From contig CABIZB010000001.1 in assembly GCA_902363145.1 (NCBI GenBank), forward strand, positions 310,001-374,000: DNA of 64,000 bases. The letters are read 5' to 3'. The stretch's first letter is position 1; every line of letters starts with the position of its first letter. The notes under the pieces were generated by a model. It was not told the origin of the DNA and ran no database searches. It worked only from the letters and a program-made list of their open reading frames with translations. The stretch is from Oscillospiraceae bacterium. Lineage in GTDB: Bacteria > Bacillota > Clostridia > Oscillospirales > Ruminococcaceae. Below are positions 8,056 through 17,540 of the stretch, piece by piece. Position numbers and translations under genes: made by a program.

Positions 8056-9150
8056 ATGAAATTAGGTATGGTCGGTCTTCCTAACGTAGGAAAAAGTACG
8101 CTCTTCAACGCTCTTACAAATGCAGGCGCAGAATCTGCAAACTATCCTTTCTGCACCATCGAGCCCAACGTGGGCATAGTTTCCGTTCCCGACAGCCGTC
8201 TTGACAAGCTCAGGGAAATGTACAACCCCGATAAGTTTACCCCTGCCACACTTGAATTTGTTGATATCGCAGGTCTGGTAAGAGGCGCTTCCAAGGGCGA
8301 GGGCCTGGGTAACAAGTTCCTTGCAAATATCCGTGAGGTCGATGCCATCGTTCACGTTGTACGCTGCTTTGAGGACGATAACATCGTTCATGTTGACGGC
8401 GAGATAAATCCTGAGAGAGATATCGAAACTATCGACCTGGAGCTTATCTTCTCCGATATCGAGCTGCTGGAGCGCCGTATCGACCGCACAAAGAAGCTCA
8501 TCAAGGGCGATAAGAAGTATCAGGCTGAGCTGGAGTTTCTTGAAGCTCTGAAAGCTCATCTTGAAGAGGGTCACTCTGCCCGTTCCTTCGGCTTCACCGA
8601 GGAGCAGGAGGAGATAATCAAGACAACTCCGCTGCTTTCCGCAAAGCCTGTCATCTACGCTGCAAATCTCAGCGAAGATGATTTCAAGAACAACATCGAA
8701 AATTCCAAGCATTATAAGACAGTGTGCGAGATAGCTGAGCGTGAACACGCCGCAGTGCTGCCCATCTGCGCCGAGCTTGAAGCCGAGATATCCGACATGA
8801 GCGGCGAGGACAAGGAGATGTTCCTTTCCGAGCTGGGTCTTGAGGTATCGGGTCTTGACAGAATTATCAAGGAGGGCTATTCTCTGCTTGGCCTTATCTC
8901 CTACCTTACCGCAGGTCAGCCTGAGGTTCGTGCATGGACTATCAAGAAGGGAACCAAGGCTCCCCAGGCAGCAGGAAAGATACACACCGATTTTGAAAAG
9001 GGCTTTATCAGAGCGGAAGTCGTTTCCTTTGACGACCTTATGGCGTGCGGCTCCATGGCTGCCGCAAAGGAAAAGGGACTTGTGCGTTCCGAGGGCAAGG
9101 AATATGTTATGCAGGACGGAGATATCGTTCTTTTCCGCTTTAATGTCTGA
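8056..9150 (+). CDS. ychF: Ribosome-associated P-loop ATPase YchF (Ola1 family)
   Basis: A 364-residue member of the Obg-related YchF/OLA1 family, which despite its GTPase ancestry prefers ATP, binds ribosomes and affects stress and redox responses. The P-loop GLPNVGKST is at residues 7-15, the switch region [14 protein letters not shown] follows, and [17 protein letters not shown] is the G3 motif. In place of NKxD there is the YAANLSEDD region, as usual for YchF. The C-terminal TGS domain ends with [11 protein letters not shown]. Length equals the family norm. Confidence 0.97.
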   Translation: MKLGMVGLPNVGKSTLFNALTNAGAESANYPFCTIEPNVGIVSVPDSRLDKLREMYNPDKFTPATLEFVDIAGLVRGASKGEGLGNKFLANIREVDAIVHVVRCFEDDNIVHVDGEINPERDIETIDLELIFSDIELLERRIDRTKKLIKGDKKYQAELEFLEALKAHLEEGHSARSFGFTEEQEEIIKTTPLLSAKPVIYAANLSEDDFKNNIENSKHYKTVCEIAEREHAAVLPICAELEAEISDMSGEDKEMFLSELGLEVSGLDRIIKEGYSLLGLISYLTAGQPEVRAWTIKKGTKAPQAAGKIHTDFEKGFIRAEVVSFDDLMACGSMAAAKEKGLVRSEGKEYVMQDGDIVLFRFNV

Positions 9151-9170
9151 TCCTTTCGGGAGGGATTTTT

Positions 9171-9620
9171 ATGAAGAGGCATGAATATTTATACTCTGCG
9201 CTGGCAGCATTTGGTGCGGCGTTGGTGTTCATCGTGTTCGGTTCGGTAGTGCTCCATGTGCTCAATCCGTATCTTGATGCGGCTGAGATAGGCTTTATGT
9301 TCTTCAAGATGATACCCATTGCGTTCATAGCAATAGGCGCAGTTTTTGCGGTTATCGGCGCATATGCGCTTGTCAATGAAAGAATGATCGAGAACGGCGA
9401 GGTCATTGAGGCAGAGATAACAGGCATCAACGAGTTCTTTGTTGGTCAGACCACTGAGATAGTTCATTACAACCTGTTCTGCGAGGCTGTTATCAACGGA
9501 AGAAAGTACAGATTTTCCAAGAAAAATCTGGAGACCAATCCCAAGGAGCAGTTTGCGGGCGGCTATGTTCCCGTAAAGATAAATCCTAAAAATCCGATGC
9601 AGTATTTTATAATGATGTGA
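9171..9620 (+). CDS. Two-helix membrane protein, possible DUF3592-like
   Basis: A 149-residue protein with two predicted membrane helices (about residues 8-31 and 42-65) and a C-terminal beta-rich soluble part with the pattern GEVIEAEITGI...YRFSKKNL...VPVKINPKNP. This two-helix plus small beta domain layout resembles DUF3592, a family of unknown function, but the match is by eye only. It follows ychF by 20 nt with GGGAGG before its ATG, and a terminator closes the unit. Confidence 0.65.
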   Translation: MKRHEYLYSALAAFGAALVFIVFGSVVLHVLNPYLDAAEIGFMFFKMIPIAFIAIGAVFAVIGAYALVNERMIENGEVIEAEITGINEFFVGQTTEIVHYNLFCEAVINGRKYRFSKKNLETNPKEQFAGGYVPVKINPKNPMQYFIMM

Positions 9621-9636
9621 TATTGCTACATAATGA

Positions 9637-9670
9637 GGGGTATATTTCGCTAAGAAATATACCCCCTTTT
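9637..9670 (+). terminator. Rho-independent terminator
   Basis: Stem GGGGTATATTT (9637-9647) with AAATATACCCC (9655-9665), followed by CTTTT. Confidence 0.85.
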
Positions 9671-9715
9671 CTGTTTAATTTGTAAAAAATGTCAATTCCA
9701 ATTAAAGGGCTGCTA

Positions 9716-9724
9716 TGGTATAAT
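9716..9724 (+). promoter_or_regulatory. Extended -10 promoter of the ABC pair
   Basis: TG-G-TATAAT at 9716-9724 fits an extended -10 element; no good -35 is seen at 17 bp. Confidence 0.45.
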
Positions 9725-9770
9725 ATAATGTGGTTTGTTATATTCAAATAACTTATGAGGACGGTTGTAT

Positions 9771-10475
9771 ATGAGTTTTGTATCGTTAAAAAATGTATAT
9801 AAGCGCTATCAGATGGGCGAGGTAACTATCACCGCATCGGACGGCGTAAGCTTTGATATCGAAAAGGGCGAGTTCGTTGTTATCACAGGTGCCAGCGGTG
9901 CGGGAAAGACCACTGTACTGAACCTTATGGGCGGAATGGACACCTGCGATGAGGGCGAGATTATCATTGACGGCAAGGATATCGCAAAGCTCAAACCCAG
10001 AGAGCTTACCGCTTACCGTCGATATGACATTGGATTTGTTTTCCAGTTCTACAATCTGGTGCAGAACCTTACCGCATATGAGAATGTGGAGCTTGCGGCT
10101 CAGACCTGCAAGGATAAGAGCATTGATGCGGCTCAGGTGCTGAAGCAGGTGGGTCTGGAAGACAGAATGAACAACTTCCCCGCACAGCTTTCCGGCGGCG
10201 AACAGCAGAGAGTTTCCATTGCAAGAGCGCTGGCAAAATCACCCAAGCTCCTGCTCTGCGATGAGCCTACGGGCGCTCTCGACTATAACACGGGCAAGAC
10301 AATACTGAAGCTTTTGCAGGATACCTGCCGTGAAAAGGGTATGACAGTGGTAGTCATCACCCACAATCAGGCGATAACCCCCATGGCTGACCGTGTTATC
10401 AAGATAAAGAACAGCAAGGTGGCAAAAATATCCCTCAATCCCAATCCCACACCTGTTGAAAATATTGAATGGTAA
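9771..10475 (+). CDS. ABC transporter ATP-binding protein (MacB/LolD type)
   Basis: A 234-residue ATPase. Walker A is [10 protein letters not shown], the family-specific Q-loop region is [19 protein letters not shown], the signature is [15 protein letters not shown] and Walker B is [11 protein letters not shown]. This profile belongs to ATPases that pair with FtsX-fold permeases (mechanotransmission type) and not to classical importers. The ATG at 9771 lies 10 nt after GAGG; an upstream TTG at 9765 adds only two residues and is less likely. It is 12 nt from the permease gene. Confidence 0.93.
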   Translation: MSFVSLKNVYKRYQMGEVTITASDGVSFDIEKGEFVVITGASGAGKTTVLNLMGGMDTCDEGEIIIDGKDIAKLKPRELTAYRRYDIGFVFQFYNLVQNLTAYENVELAAQTCKDKSIDAAQVLKQVGLEDRMNNFPAQLSGGEQQRVSIARALAKSPKLLLCDEPTGALDYNTGKTILKLLQDTCREKGMTVVVITHNQAITPMADRVIKIKNSKVAKISLNPNPTPVENIEW

Positions 10476-10487
10476 GGTAATAACGCT

Positions 10488-13400
10488 ATGAAGAAAAATA
10501 TGCTTTTACTGAATACTGTCAGAGGCGTAAAGAAATCTCCCGGAAGATTTGTGGCGATCCTTACTATCATTGCGATAGGCTGTGCGTTTTATGCAGGTTT
10601 AAGCGCAGTATCAACTGACCTTAAAAATTCCGGCTGGAAGTATTACAGGGAATATGCCCTTGCGGACGTTCAGATTAAATCCACGCTGGGCTTTAACGGC
10701 GATGAAATAGAAAAGCTTTCCGACGGCGAGCATTTTGACAGCGGATATGCAGGCTATTCGGCAGACCTATTTGTGGAAAACAATGGCGGTCAGTCGGCTG
10801 TAACAGTGCTTTCCTATTCGGCAGATCAGCCGCTCAACAAGCTTTATCTTATGGAGGGCAGGCTTCCCGAAAAGGCAGGGGAGTGCGTTGCCGATTATGA
10901 TTCCATGCACAAGATATCCTTTAAAATAGGAGATACCGTAAAGCTTTCCGCTGACGGCGACAATGATGTGGCTGACTATTTAAATCAGTCGGAATATACC
11001 GTGGTGGGCCTTGTAAAATCTCCCGTGTATGTTTCATATGATCGAGGCTCCACAACTATCGGAACAGGCTCCGTAAGTGCATTTATCTACGTGCCTGAGG
11101 AAAACTTTGCCTATGACGCTTATACCGACCTTTACCTTTCGGTAACAGGGGCTATGGACGAAAGCGTCAAGCCTTTTTCAGATGAATACAACGATATCGT
11201 AGCCGCTGCCGAGGAATACGCCGAGGGAATGTCAGCTCAGCTTCTCAGCGAGCGTTCGGACGAGATACGTGCCGATGCAGATGAGCAGATAGCAGATGCA
11301 AAGGAAAAGCTGGCGGACGGTCAGAAAAAATATGACGACGCCAAAAAGGACTATGACAAGGGTCTGAACGAGTACAACAAGTCCTACAGTCAGATAAACG
11401 AGCAGAAAAAAGAGCTTACCGATGCAAAAAAGGATATCGAGGACGGCAGAAAAGAGCTGGCAGAGAACGAGGAAAAGATGAACGCCCTTGCCGCCACCTG
11501 CACTCAGATAGACGATATCCTGAAAATATACGAAAAGGCATACGTCAAAGTGCTTCCCGAGGAGCTTCTCAACGAGTCAAGAAGTATCCAGCAGGTGTAT
11601 GACGATAATGACATTGAGGCTTCCATATCCGACCTTCTGGCGGTTTTCATAATCACAAATCCCGATAAGGATCTCCAGTCAAAGGCCGCCGCTCAGGCAG
11701 CCATAACAGGCGTAAACGAGCAGGTGAGAGCAGCTTCCGCAGGTGCACTGGAGCAGATATCCGCCCAGAAATGGCAGCTTGACAAGAGCGAAGAGGAAAT
11801 AGACAAGGGCCTTGAAGAGCTTTCCGCTTATGACAGCGACCTTGCTAAAGCAAAGCATGAGCTGGACAGCGGCAAGAAAAAGCTGGACGAGGCTCAGGCT
11901 GATATAGACAGCGCTAATGCAGAGATAGCCGATGCTGAAAGCGAGCTTGAGGATAAGCTTGCCGATGGCGAGTGGTACGTGTGGAACAGGGACGAGTTCA
12001 ATCCCGGCTGCATGAGCTACGGCAGAGATGCGGAAAGGATAGACTCCATTGCCGCAGTTTTCCCCGTGTTCTTTATACTGGTTGCAGCTCTGGTTTGCTG
12101 CACCACCATGTCAAGAATGGTCGAGGAGCAGCGCACAGAGGTTGGAACTCTCAGGGCACTGGGCTACGGCACAGGCTCCATAATCCTGCAATATGTATTG
12201 TATGCGGCTATAGCAAGCGCTGTTGGCAGCCTTGCGGGAACAGCCATAGGTCTGGCGCTGTTGCCGAGGATAATCTTCATCTGCTATCAGACGATGTATA
12301 ATTATCCCATATTTGAAGCGCCGTTCATGCCCTCATATGCACTGGGCTGCATGGGCGTATCACTGCTGTGTACATCGCTTTCTGCGGTATATACCTGTGC
12401 AAACGAGCTTCTGGAATATCCCGCAAAGCTTATCCGTCCAAAGCCCCCGAAGAATGGCAAAAGGATACTGCTTGAAAAGATAACACCCATCTGGAAGCAC
12501 TTCTCATTCAGCAGCAAGGTAACTTTCAGAAATCTTTTCAGATACAAGAGCAGATTTTTCATGACCGTTATAAGCATAGGCGGATGTACAGCCCTTATGC
12601 TTACAGCATTCGGATTAAAGGAAGCCATTGCCTGCATTGCGGAAAAGCAGTATGACGATATCTTCCTTTACGATGCTATCGCAGTTATCGGCAGCGATGT
12701 TCCCGAGGATGACCTTGCGCACATCGAGGACGTTATAAACGGCGAAAGTGCTATCATTTCACATATGAGCGCCGTTCAGGAGACACACGACGTTTATTCC
12801 GAAAGCGGCAATATGGAGGGCTATATCCTTGCCCTTGATGATGTTGCTGACATGGACGATTACGTTCAGCTTCAGAACAGAAAGAGCGGAGAGCATCTTT
12901 ACATTGAGGACGGCAAGGTGATAATCACCGAGAAAATGGCAAGGGTGCTTGGTGTAAAGGAAGGCGACTTTGTAACTATTGACGGTGCATCTGGCCCCGC
13001 AGAGGTATCGGGCATTGCGGAAAACTACACCTTCCACTATGTCTATATGACAAGGGACACTTACACCTCTCTCTTCGGCGAGACCGACGACAACCTTATC
13101 CTGATAAACACAGGGGAAACTCCCGAAAAATCCGAAAGAGACAGAATAACCTCCGAGCTTATTTCCTGCGACGGAATAATCTCATCGTCCTTTATGTATG
13201 ACGGAACGGGAACGTTCAGAACACTGGTATCAAGCCTTGACCTTATAGTTCTTGTCATCATAATTTTTGCGGGAGCGCTTGCTCTTGTAATACTCTTCAA
13301 CCTGGCAAACATTAACATCAACGAGCGAATAGGGGAGCTTGCCACCATAAAGGTGCTGGGCTTTTTTGACGGCGAGGTGGGAGCGTACATTTACCGTGAG

Positions 13401-13637
13401 AACACCATTTCCTCCATAATCGGCATTGCCTTTGGACTGGTAGGCGGAATTTTCCTTGAAAGCTTTGTTGTAGGCAAGTCCGAGGTAGATGAAGTAATGT
13501 TCTCGCCCGATATACCTTGGTTCTGCTTCGTGCTGGCAGCGGCGGTAATGGTCATCTTCACAGTGCTTGTAAACTTCCTGCTGTATTTCAGACTCAAAAA
13601 GATAGATATGACATCTTCACTCAAGGCTATTGAGTGA
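10488..13637 (+). CDS. Large FtsX-type ABC permease with coiled-coil domain
   Basis: A 1049-residue permease. A first membrane helix (VAILTIIAIGCAFYAGLSAV) is followed by an extracytoplasmic MacB-like domain, then a long coiled coil (about residues 255-505) full of DAKKDYDKGLNEYNKSY-type heptads, then a three-helix block containing an EVGTLRALGYG motif, and a second FtsX block near the C-terminus with ELATIKVLGFFDGEVGAYIY. Family members of this size occur in Firmicutes, sometimes next to peptide-sensing systems, and probably use ATP hydrolysis to drive work on the outer side instead of plain transport. Substrate is unknown. It forms a two-gene operon with the ATPase. Confidence 0.9.
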   Translation: MKKNMLLLNTVRGVKKSPGRFVAILTIIAIGCAFYAGLSAVSTDLKNSGWKYYREYALADVQIKSTLGFNGDEIEKLSDGEHFDSGYAGYSADLFVENNGGQSAVTVLSYSADQPLNKLYLMEGRLPEKAGECVADYDSMHKISFKIGDTVKLSADGDNDVADYLNQSEYTVVGLVKSPVYVSYDRGSTTIGTGSVSAFIYVPEENFAYDAYTDLYLSVTGAMDESVKPFSDEYNDIVAAAEEYAEGMSAQLLSERSDEIRADADEQIADAKEKLADGQKKYDDAKKDYDKGLNEYNKSYSQINEQKKELTDAKKDIEDGRKELAENEEKMNALAATCTQIDDILKIYEKAYVKVLPEELLNESRSIQQVYDDNDIEASISDLLAVFIITNPDKDLQSKAAAQAAITGVNEQVRAASAGALEQISAQKWQLDKSEEEIDKGLEELSAYDSDLAKAKHELDSGKKKLDEAQADIDSANAEIADAESELEDKLADGEWYVWNRDEFNPGCMSYGRDAERIDSIAAVFPVFFILVAALVCCTTMSRMVEEQRTEVGTLRALGYGTGSIILQYVLYAAIASAVGSLAGTAIGLALLPRIIFICYQTMYNYPIFEAPFMPSYALGCMGVSLLCTSLSAVYTCANELLEYPAKLIRPKPPKNGKRILLEKITPIWKHFSFSSKVTFRNLFRYKSRFFMTVISIGGCTALMLTAFGLKEAIACIAEKQYDDIFLYDAIAVIGSDVPEDDLAHIEDVINGESAIISHMSAVQETHDVYSESGNMEGYILALDDVADMDDYVQLQNRKSGEHLYIEDGKVIITEKMARVLGVKEGDFVTIDGASGPAEVSGIAENYTFHYVYMTRDTYTSLFGETDDNLILINTGETPEKSERDRITSELISCDGIISSSFMYDGTGTFRTLVSSLDLIVLVIIIFAGALALVILFNLANININERIGELATIKVLGFFDGEVGAYIYRENTISSIIGIAFGLVGGIFLESFVVGKSEVDEVMFSPDIPWFCFVLAAAVMVIFTVLVNFLLYFRLKKIDMTSSLKAIE

Positions 13638-13688
13638 TATTGCCATAAAGCATTTACCGATAGTCAAAGCTTTTGTACAGCATATACA

Positions 13689-13717
13689 TTGACAATTTTT
13701 TCACAGGGTAATATAAT
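13689..13717 (+). promoter_or_regulatory. Promoter of the SulP gene
   Basis: Consensus TTGACA (13689-13694) and TATAAT (13712-13717), exactly 17 bp apart. Transcription should begin near 13724, only a few bases before the leader hairpin. Confidence 0.8.
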
Positions 13718-13728
13718 ATTTTAGTGAC

Positions 13729-13778
13729 GTGCCATTCACGGCAGCATCTTTCAGAGGTGCTGCCACTGGCACTTTTTT
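13729..13778 (+). terminator. Intrinsic terminator-like hairpin in the sulP 5' leader
   Basis: GTGCCA (13729-13734) and GGCAGCA (13740-13746) pair with TGCTGCC (13758-13764) and TGGCAC (13767-13772), followed directly by six T (13773-13778). It lies between the promoter and the Shine-Dalgarno of the SulP gene, so it would stop most transcripts after about 55 nt. It is either an attenuator or the terminator of a tiny RNA. Confidence 0.7.
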
Positions 13779-13809
13779 ATGTTTGGGAGATCATGGAGGA
13801 AAAAGAAAA

Positions 13810-15441
13810 ATGTTCAGGCAATTTGCAGAAATGCTGAAAAGGGAATTTAAGGGGTACAACGGCAAGAAATTCGGAAAAGACGTTCTTGCAGGCGTAACAG
13901 TCGCAGCCGTGGCTCTGCCGCTGGCACTGGCATTCGGCGTAAGCTCGGGAGCTACCGCAGCTTCGGGACTTGTTACCGCAATAATATCGGGACTTATCAT
14001 CGGCGCACTTTCGGGCGCTTCCTATCAGATAAGCGGCCCCACAGGAGCTATGACAGCCATACTTGTTTCACTGGTGGCTCAGTACGGAATGCAGGGTGTT
14101 TTCATCGCAAGCTTATTGGCAGGCATCATACTGCTGCTGTGCGGCATATTCAAGCTGGGCGGACTGGTTTCATACCTGCCCTCGCCTGTTATCACAGGCT
14201 TTACCAGCGGTATCGCCATTATCATCGCCCTCGGTCAGATAGATAACCTTACCGGCATGAAGTCCGTGGGACTTAACAACCTGGAAAAGATAGCAAGCTA
14301 TTTCACAACGCCTCAGAGCTTCAATCTTACAGCGTTCATTATCGGCGTTTGCGTTATAGTTTTCATGTTTGTATATCCTCAGAAGCTGAGCCAGTATTGC
14401 CCGGGTTCACTGGCAGCAATTATTCTTGCCACCGCAGCAAACTTTATCTTCAACTTTGATGTAAGCGTTGTCGGCGAGATACCAAAAACAATTTTCCTTG
14501 CTGACAGACTTGACATTACCAAGATAAATTTCAGCGAGTTTGGCAACTTTGTTGTTCCCGCTGTTTCCATTGCGGCTCTGGGACTTATTGAGTCCCTGCT
14601 CTGCGGAGCTTCCGCAGGACGAATGAAGAATGAAAAGCTCAATGCGGATATCGAGCTTACCGCACAGGGAATAGGAAATATCCTGCTGCCCTTCTTCGGC
14701 GGAGTTCCCGCAACGGCAGCTATCGCCAGAACCAGTGTTGCCATAAAGAGCGGCGGAGAGACACGTCTTACTTCCGTTATCCACGCTGTTGTACTGCTGC
14801 TTTCCATGTTCGTTCTCGGCGGCGTAATGTCTATGATACCTCTTTCAGCTCTTGCAGGCGTGCTTATCGTAACTGCATGGAGAATGAACGAGTGGAAGAC
14901 TATAAAGTCCATTTTCAGCAAAAAGCTCAAAACAGCCATTGCACAGTTCATTATCACAATGACAGCTACCGTTGTGTTTGACCTTACAAAGGCTATCCTT
15001 ATCGGCGTTGTGTTCTCGCTTATCCTCTTTGTTGTAAAGGTATCCGATATGCAGGTAACGGTTGCCGAGGTCGATCCTGATAAGCTTGACGAGGATAACG
15101 TTGACCCCGAAAAGCTCAAATACACCAGCGTTGTTTATATCACGGGACCCCTTTATTTCGGAACCTGCGCAAAGCTGGAGGACAAGGTATCCTCTCTCGG
15201 TGACAGCTACAACATAATCTTCTCAATGAGAGGCGTTACCGTTGCGGATATCTCGGGAATAGAAGCCCTCCACGAATACTGCGAGAGACTTATCTCCCAG
15301 GGAAGAATGGTATATTTCTCCTGCGTTCAGCCGGGAGTTATGGACCTCTTTGAAAGAACAGGACTGAAGCAGGAGCGTTTCAAGCACGATATGTTCTTCT
15401 GGAGCACCGACAAGGTGTTCGAGCACATCTCAAATCTTTAA
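13810..15441 (+). CDS. SulP/SLC26 family anion transporter
   Basis: A 543-residue SulP transporter: a membrane domain of about twelve to fourteen helices with GVTVAAVALPLALAFGVSSG and SGPTGAMTAILVSLV motifs, then a cytoplasmic STAS domain (about residues 430-540) with VTVADISGIEALHEYCERL. SulP proteins carry sulfate, bicarbonate or other anions; which one cannot be read here. The start at 13810 follows GGAGGA by 9 nt; the longer open frame upstream runs through the leader terminator and is not coding. The leader hairpin suggests control by premature termination. Confidence 0.92.
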   Translation: MFRQFAEMLKREFKGYNGKKFGKDVLAGVTVAAVALPLALAFGVSSGATAASGLVTAIISGLIIGALSGASYQISGPTGAMTAILVSLVAQYGMQGVFIASLLAGIILLLCGIFKLGGLVSYLPSPVITGFTSGIAIIIALGQIDNLTGMKSVGLNNLEKIASYFTTPQSFNLTAFIIGVCVIVFMFVYPQKLSQYCPGSLAAIILATAANFIFNFDVSVVGEIPKTIFLADRLDITKINFSEFGNFVVPAVSIAALGLIESLLCGASAGRMKNEKLNADIELTAQGIGNILLPFFGGVPATAAIARTSVAIKSGGETRLTSVIHAVVLLLSMFVLGGVMSMIPLSALAGVLIVTAWRMNEWKTIKSIFSKKLKTAIAQFIITMTATVVFDLTKAILIGVVFSLILFVVKVSDMQVTVAEVDPDKLDEDNVDPEKLKYTSVVYITGPLYFGTCAKLEDKVSSLGDSYNIIFSMRGVTVADISGIEALHEYCERLISQGRMVYFSCVQPGVMDLFERTGLKQERFKHDMFFWSTDKVFEHISNL

Positions 15442-15603
15442 GAACCCGTCTTCACAAGCATATGCGCACGTCTTTTCGGCAAATTTTGCCGCAGACTGCG
15501 TTAAAAATCCTTGCCGGGCGAAAGCCCGCCTGCGGATTTTTGCCTACTCTGCAACAAAATTATGCTCGAAAATCCGCACACATTTCTTATGAAGACAGGT
15601 TCT
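15441..15603. repeat. Inverted-repeat element, family B long copy (163 bp)
   Basis: The ends are AGAACCCGTCTTCACAAG and CTTATGAAGACAGGTTCT, an imperfect inverted repeat. The middle holds a GC-rich core CTTGCCGGGCGAAAGCCCGC and flanking ATTTTTGCC/GGCAAATTTT-like arms. A 53-bp version without the middle lies in opposite orientation at 35865-35917. It begins on the stop codon of the SulP gene. Confidence 0.8.
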
Positions 15604-15614
15604 AATATCTGCGT

Positions 15615-15645
15615 AAGGCGTGGTAAATTTATCACGCCTTTTTTA
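15615..15645 (+). terminator. Rho-independent terminator
   Basis: AAGGCGTG (15615-15622) pairs with CACGCCTT (15633-15640), followed by TTTT. It separates the SulP gene and the repeat from the yesMN operon. Confidence 0.8.
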
Positions 15646-15656
15646 TTTATTTGCAC

Positions 15657-15685
15657 TTGAAAAAGACAGCAAAATATGCTAAAAT
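15657..15685 (+). promoter_or_regulatory. Promoter of the YesM/YesN pair
   Basis: TTGAAA (15657-15662) and TAAAAT (15680-15685), 17-bp spacing. With this promoter, RNA starts near 15692, almost on the ATG at 15696, so that ATG would be nearly leaderless. Confidence 0.5.
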
Positions 15686-15695
15686 AAAATCACAT

Positions 15696-17513
15696 ATGCG
15701 GCAAAAGGAGGAAAATATCATCAAAGACGGTACTAAAAGCTTTCCCATAAGAAATCAGATGGTAATGATGTTTTTCATCGTTATACTTCCCCTTTTTGCA
15801 GCCAGCGTAATGCTGCTGGTGAATATGCGTACCATAATCAAGGATCAGACACTGAGCAGCACTGTCAGCAGCTCCAACAGCATTCGTTACCGCACCATGG
15901 ATATGGTGGAGTCCACTGACAGCATAATGCGTATGTTTGCAGGCAGCGGCGAGCTGAAAAGCTTCCTTGAAAAGCGCTCCTCGGAAAAGTCCGAGTATTA
16001 TGATTTCTATGCCAAGAATATCCATGTGCAGTATGTTCAGGCTTCCCCGCAGGTGAGCAACATATACGTTTTCATCAACAGGAACGAGTTCGTGTATAAC
16101 TCCAACTATATCTATGCGGACGAAAGCGTGCTTACCCAGAAATGGTACAATTCTGCTGCACAGGACCCAAGCACAGCCGTGTGGGACATTATCAAAAGCC
16201 CTACGGACGGCAAGTATTATCTTGGCTGTGCTCAGGCGATAACCGATACCTCCAACGAGACCGTTACCGCTGTGGCTGTGGCGGTCATATCCGATGAATG
16301 GCTTATGCGTGTTATGCCCGACGAGCATATAAGAACGGTAATGTGCGTGGGCGGAAAGGCATTTTTCAGCGATTTTGCCGAGATAGTCAAGGGCGACAGC
16401 GTGTCGGGGGACAATGACCTTAACGTTAACGACATCTCCAAGACCTATGACTATGGCTTCTGGGGATATGACGGCTACACGGTGCTGAATAACTTCACCA
16501 TAAACCACAATGCGGATTTTCAGCTGGTCATGCTCATTCCAAACTCCTACATAAACTACTCTCTCAGCAGGCTTTCTGTGGTTTACGGCGGCTACTGCGG
16601 ACTTATGCTCATACTTTCCCTGCTGATAATCATACTTTTCACCAGTGTGTTCTCACGTCGGATAAAGCTCCTCAGCGAGAAGATGCACGCAGTTGCGGAG
16701 GGCGATATCAACGTCACCTTCAACGACAAGGGCGGTGACGAGATAGCCGACCTTTACAGCGACCTTAACCAGATGATCGCCAGTATGCAGAAGATGATGG
16801 ACGACATCTATCAGGCAAAGCTCCAGAACGAGGCATTCAAGTTCGACCAGATGGAGGCTGAGTTCAAAGCCCTTGCCAGCCAGATAAATCCCCACTTCCT
16901 GTATAATACCCTTGAAACTATCAGAATGAAGGCGTACTGCAACAACGACAAGGAAACCGCCGACCTGGTAAAGAAGCTGGGCAAGTTCATGCGCCGCTGC
17001 CTTGAATTCAAGGACGGCGAGGTAACGCTCCGCTCCGAGCTGGAGTTCACAAACAGTTATCTGGAGCTTCAGACCGCACGATTCGGCGACAGAGTTTCCT
17101 ACAGCATTTATTCCGAAGTCTCCAAGGATTATATGATACTGCCCCTGCTGATACAGCCTGTTGTGGAGAACGCATTCGTCCACGGCATCGAGGGCTGCAA
17201 GTCCAACGGACATATCGATATAAAGGTATATTATCACAACGACTGCGTTGTTATCGACGTTTCGGACAACGGCAGCGGAATAACCCCCGAAAGGCTTGCG
17301 GAGCTTGAAGAAAAGCTCAGGCGCAACGATACCTCTTCGGGCAAGAGCATCGGTCTTACAAATGTAAACAAGAGAATAAAAATGTATCACGGCGAGCAGT
17401 ACGGCTTGTCCATAAAAACGGCTCCCGAGGCGGGAACCACCATAAGGATAACTCTCCCGAGAAATCCTGTTCAGAAAAAGATCACTGTTCAGGATACGGA
17501 CAAGGAAAAGTAA
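15696..17513 (+). CDS. YesM-type sensor histidine kinase
   Basis: About 605 residues if counted from the ATG at 15696. One N-terminal membrane helix (MMFFIVILPLFAASVMLLV), a large extracellular sensor region (about 55-290), a second helix (LMLILSLLIIILFTSVF), a HAMP domain, then the YesM-family kinase core QINPHFLYNTLETI with His400 as phosphate acceptor, and a C-terminal ATPase with ENAFVHGIEG and DNGSGI. Relatives sense sugars or peptides and act with the AraC-type regulator encoded 27 nt downstream. The start is uncertain: the only strong Shine-Dalgarno, AAAGGAGG at 15704-15711, lies inside this frame and points to an ATC at 15720 or 15717; no ATG, GTG or TTG is placed for it. Confidence 0.9.
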   Translation: MRQKEENIIKDGTKSFPIRNQMVMMFFIVILPLFAASVMLLVNMRTIIKDQTLSSTVSSSNSIRYRTMDMVESTDSIMRMFAGSGELKSFLEKRSSEKSEYYDFYAKNIHVQYVQASPQVSNIYVFINRNEFVYNSNYIYADESVLTQKWYNSAAQDPSTAVWDIIKSPTDGKYYLGCAQAITDTSNETVTAVAVAVISDEWLMRVMPDEHIRTVMCVGGKAFFSDFAEIVKGDSVSGDNDLNVNDISKTYDYGFWGYDGYTVLNNFTINHNADFQLVMLIPNSYINYSLSRLSVVYGGYCGLMLILSLLIIILFTSVFSRRIKLLSEKMHAVAEGDINVTFNDKGGDEIADLYSDLNQMIASMQKMMDDIYQAKLQNEAFKFDQMEAEFKALASQINPHFLYNTLETIRMKAYCNNDKETADLVKKLGKFMRRCLEFKDGEVTLRSELEFTNSYLELQTARFGDRVSYSIYSEVSKDYMILPLLIQPVVENAFVHGIEGCKSNGHIDIKVYYHNDCVVIDVSDNGSGITPERLAELEEKLRRNDTSSGKSIGLTNVNKRIKMYHGEQYGLSIKTAPEAGTTIRITLPRNPVQKKITVQDTDKEK

Positions 17514-17540
17514 CGTATCCTCAGGAAAGGCGGTTATAAT

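Noticed and set aside
13729..13809. N-terminal extension of the SulP protein from a start at 13729
   Set aside because: The extension is encoded by the leader hairpin and T run, and a proper Shine-Dalgarno precedes the ATG at 13810.
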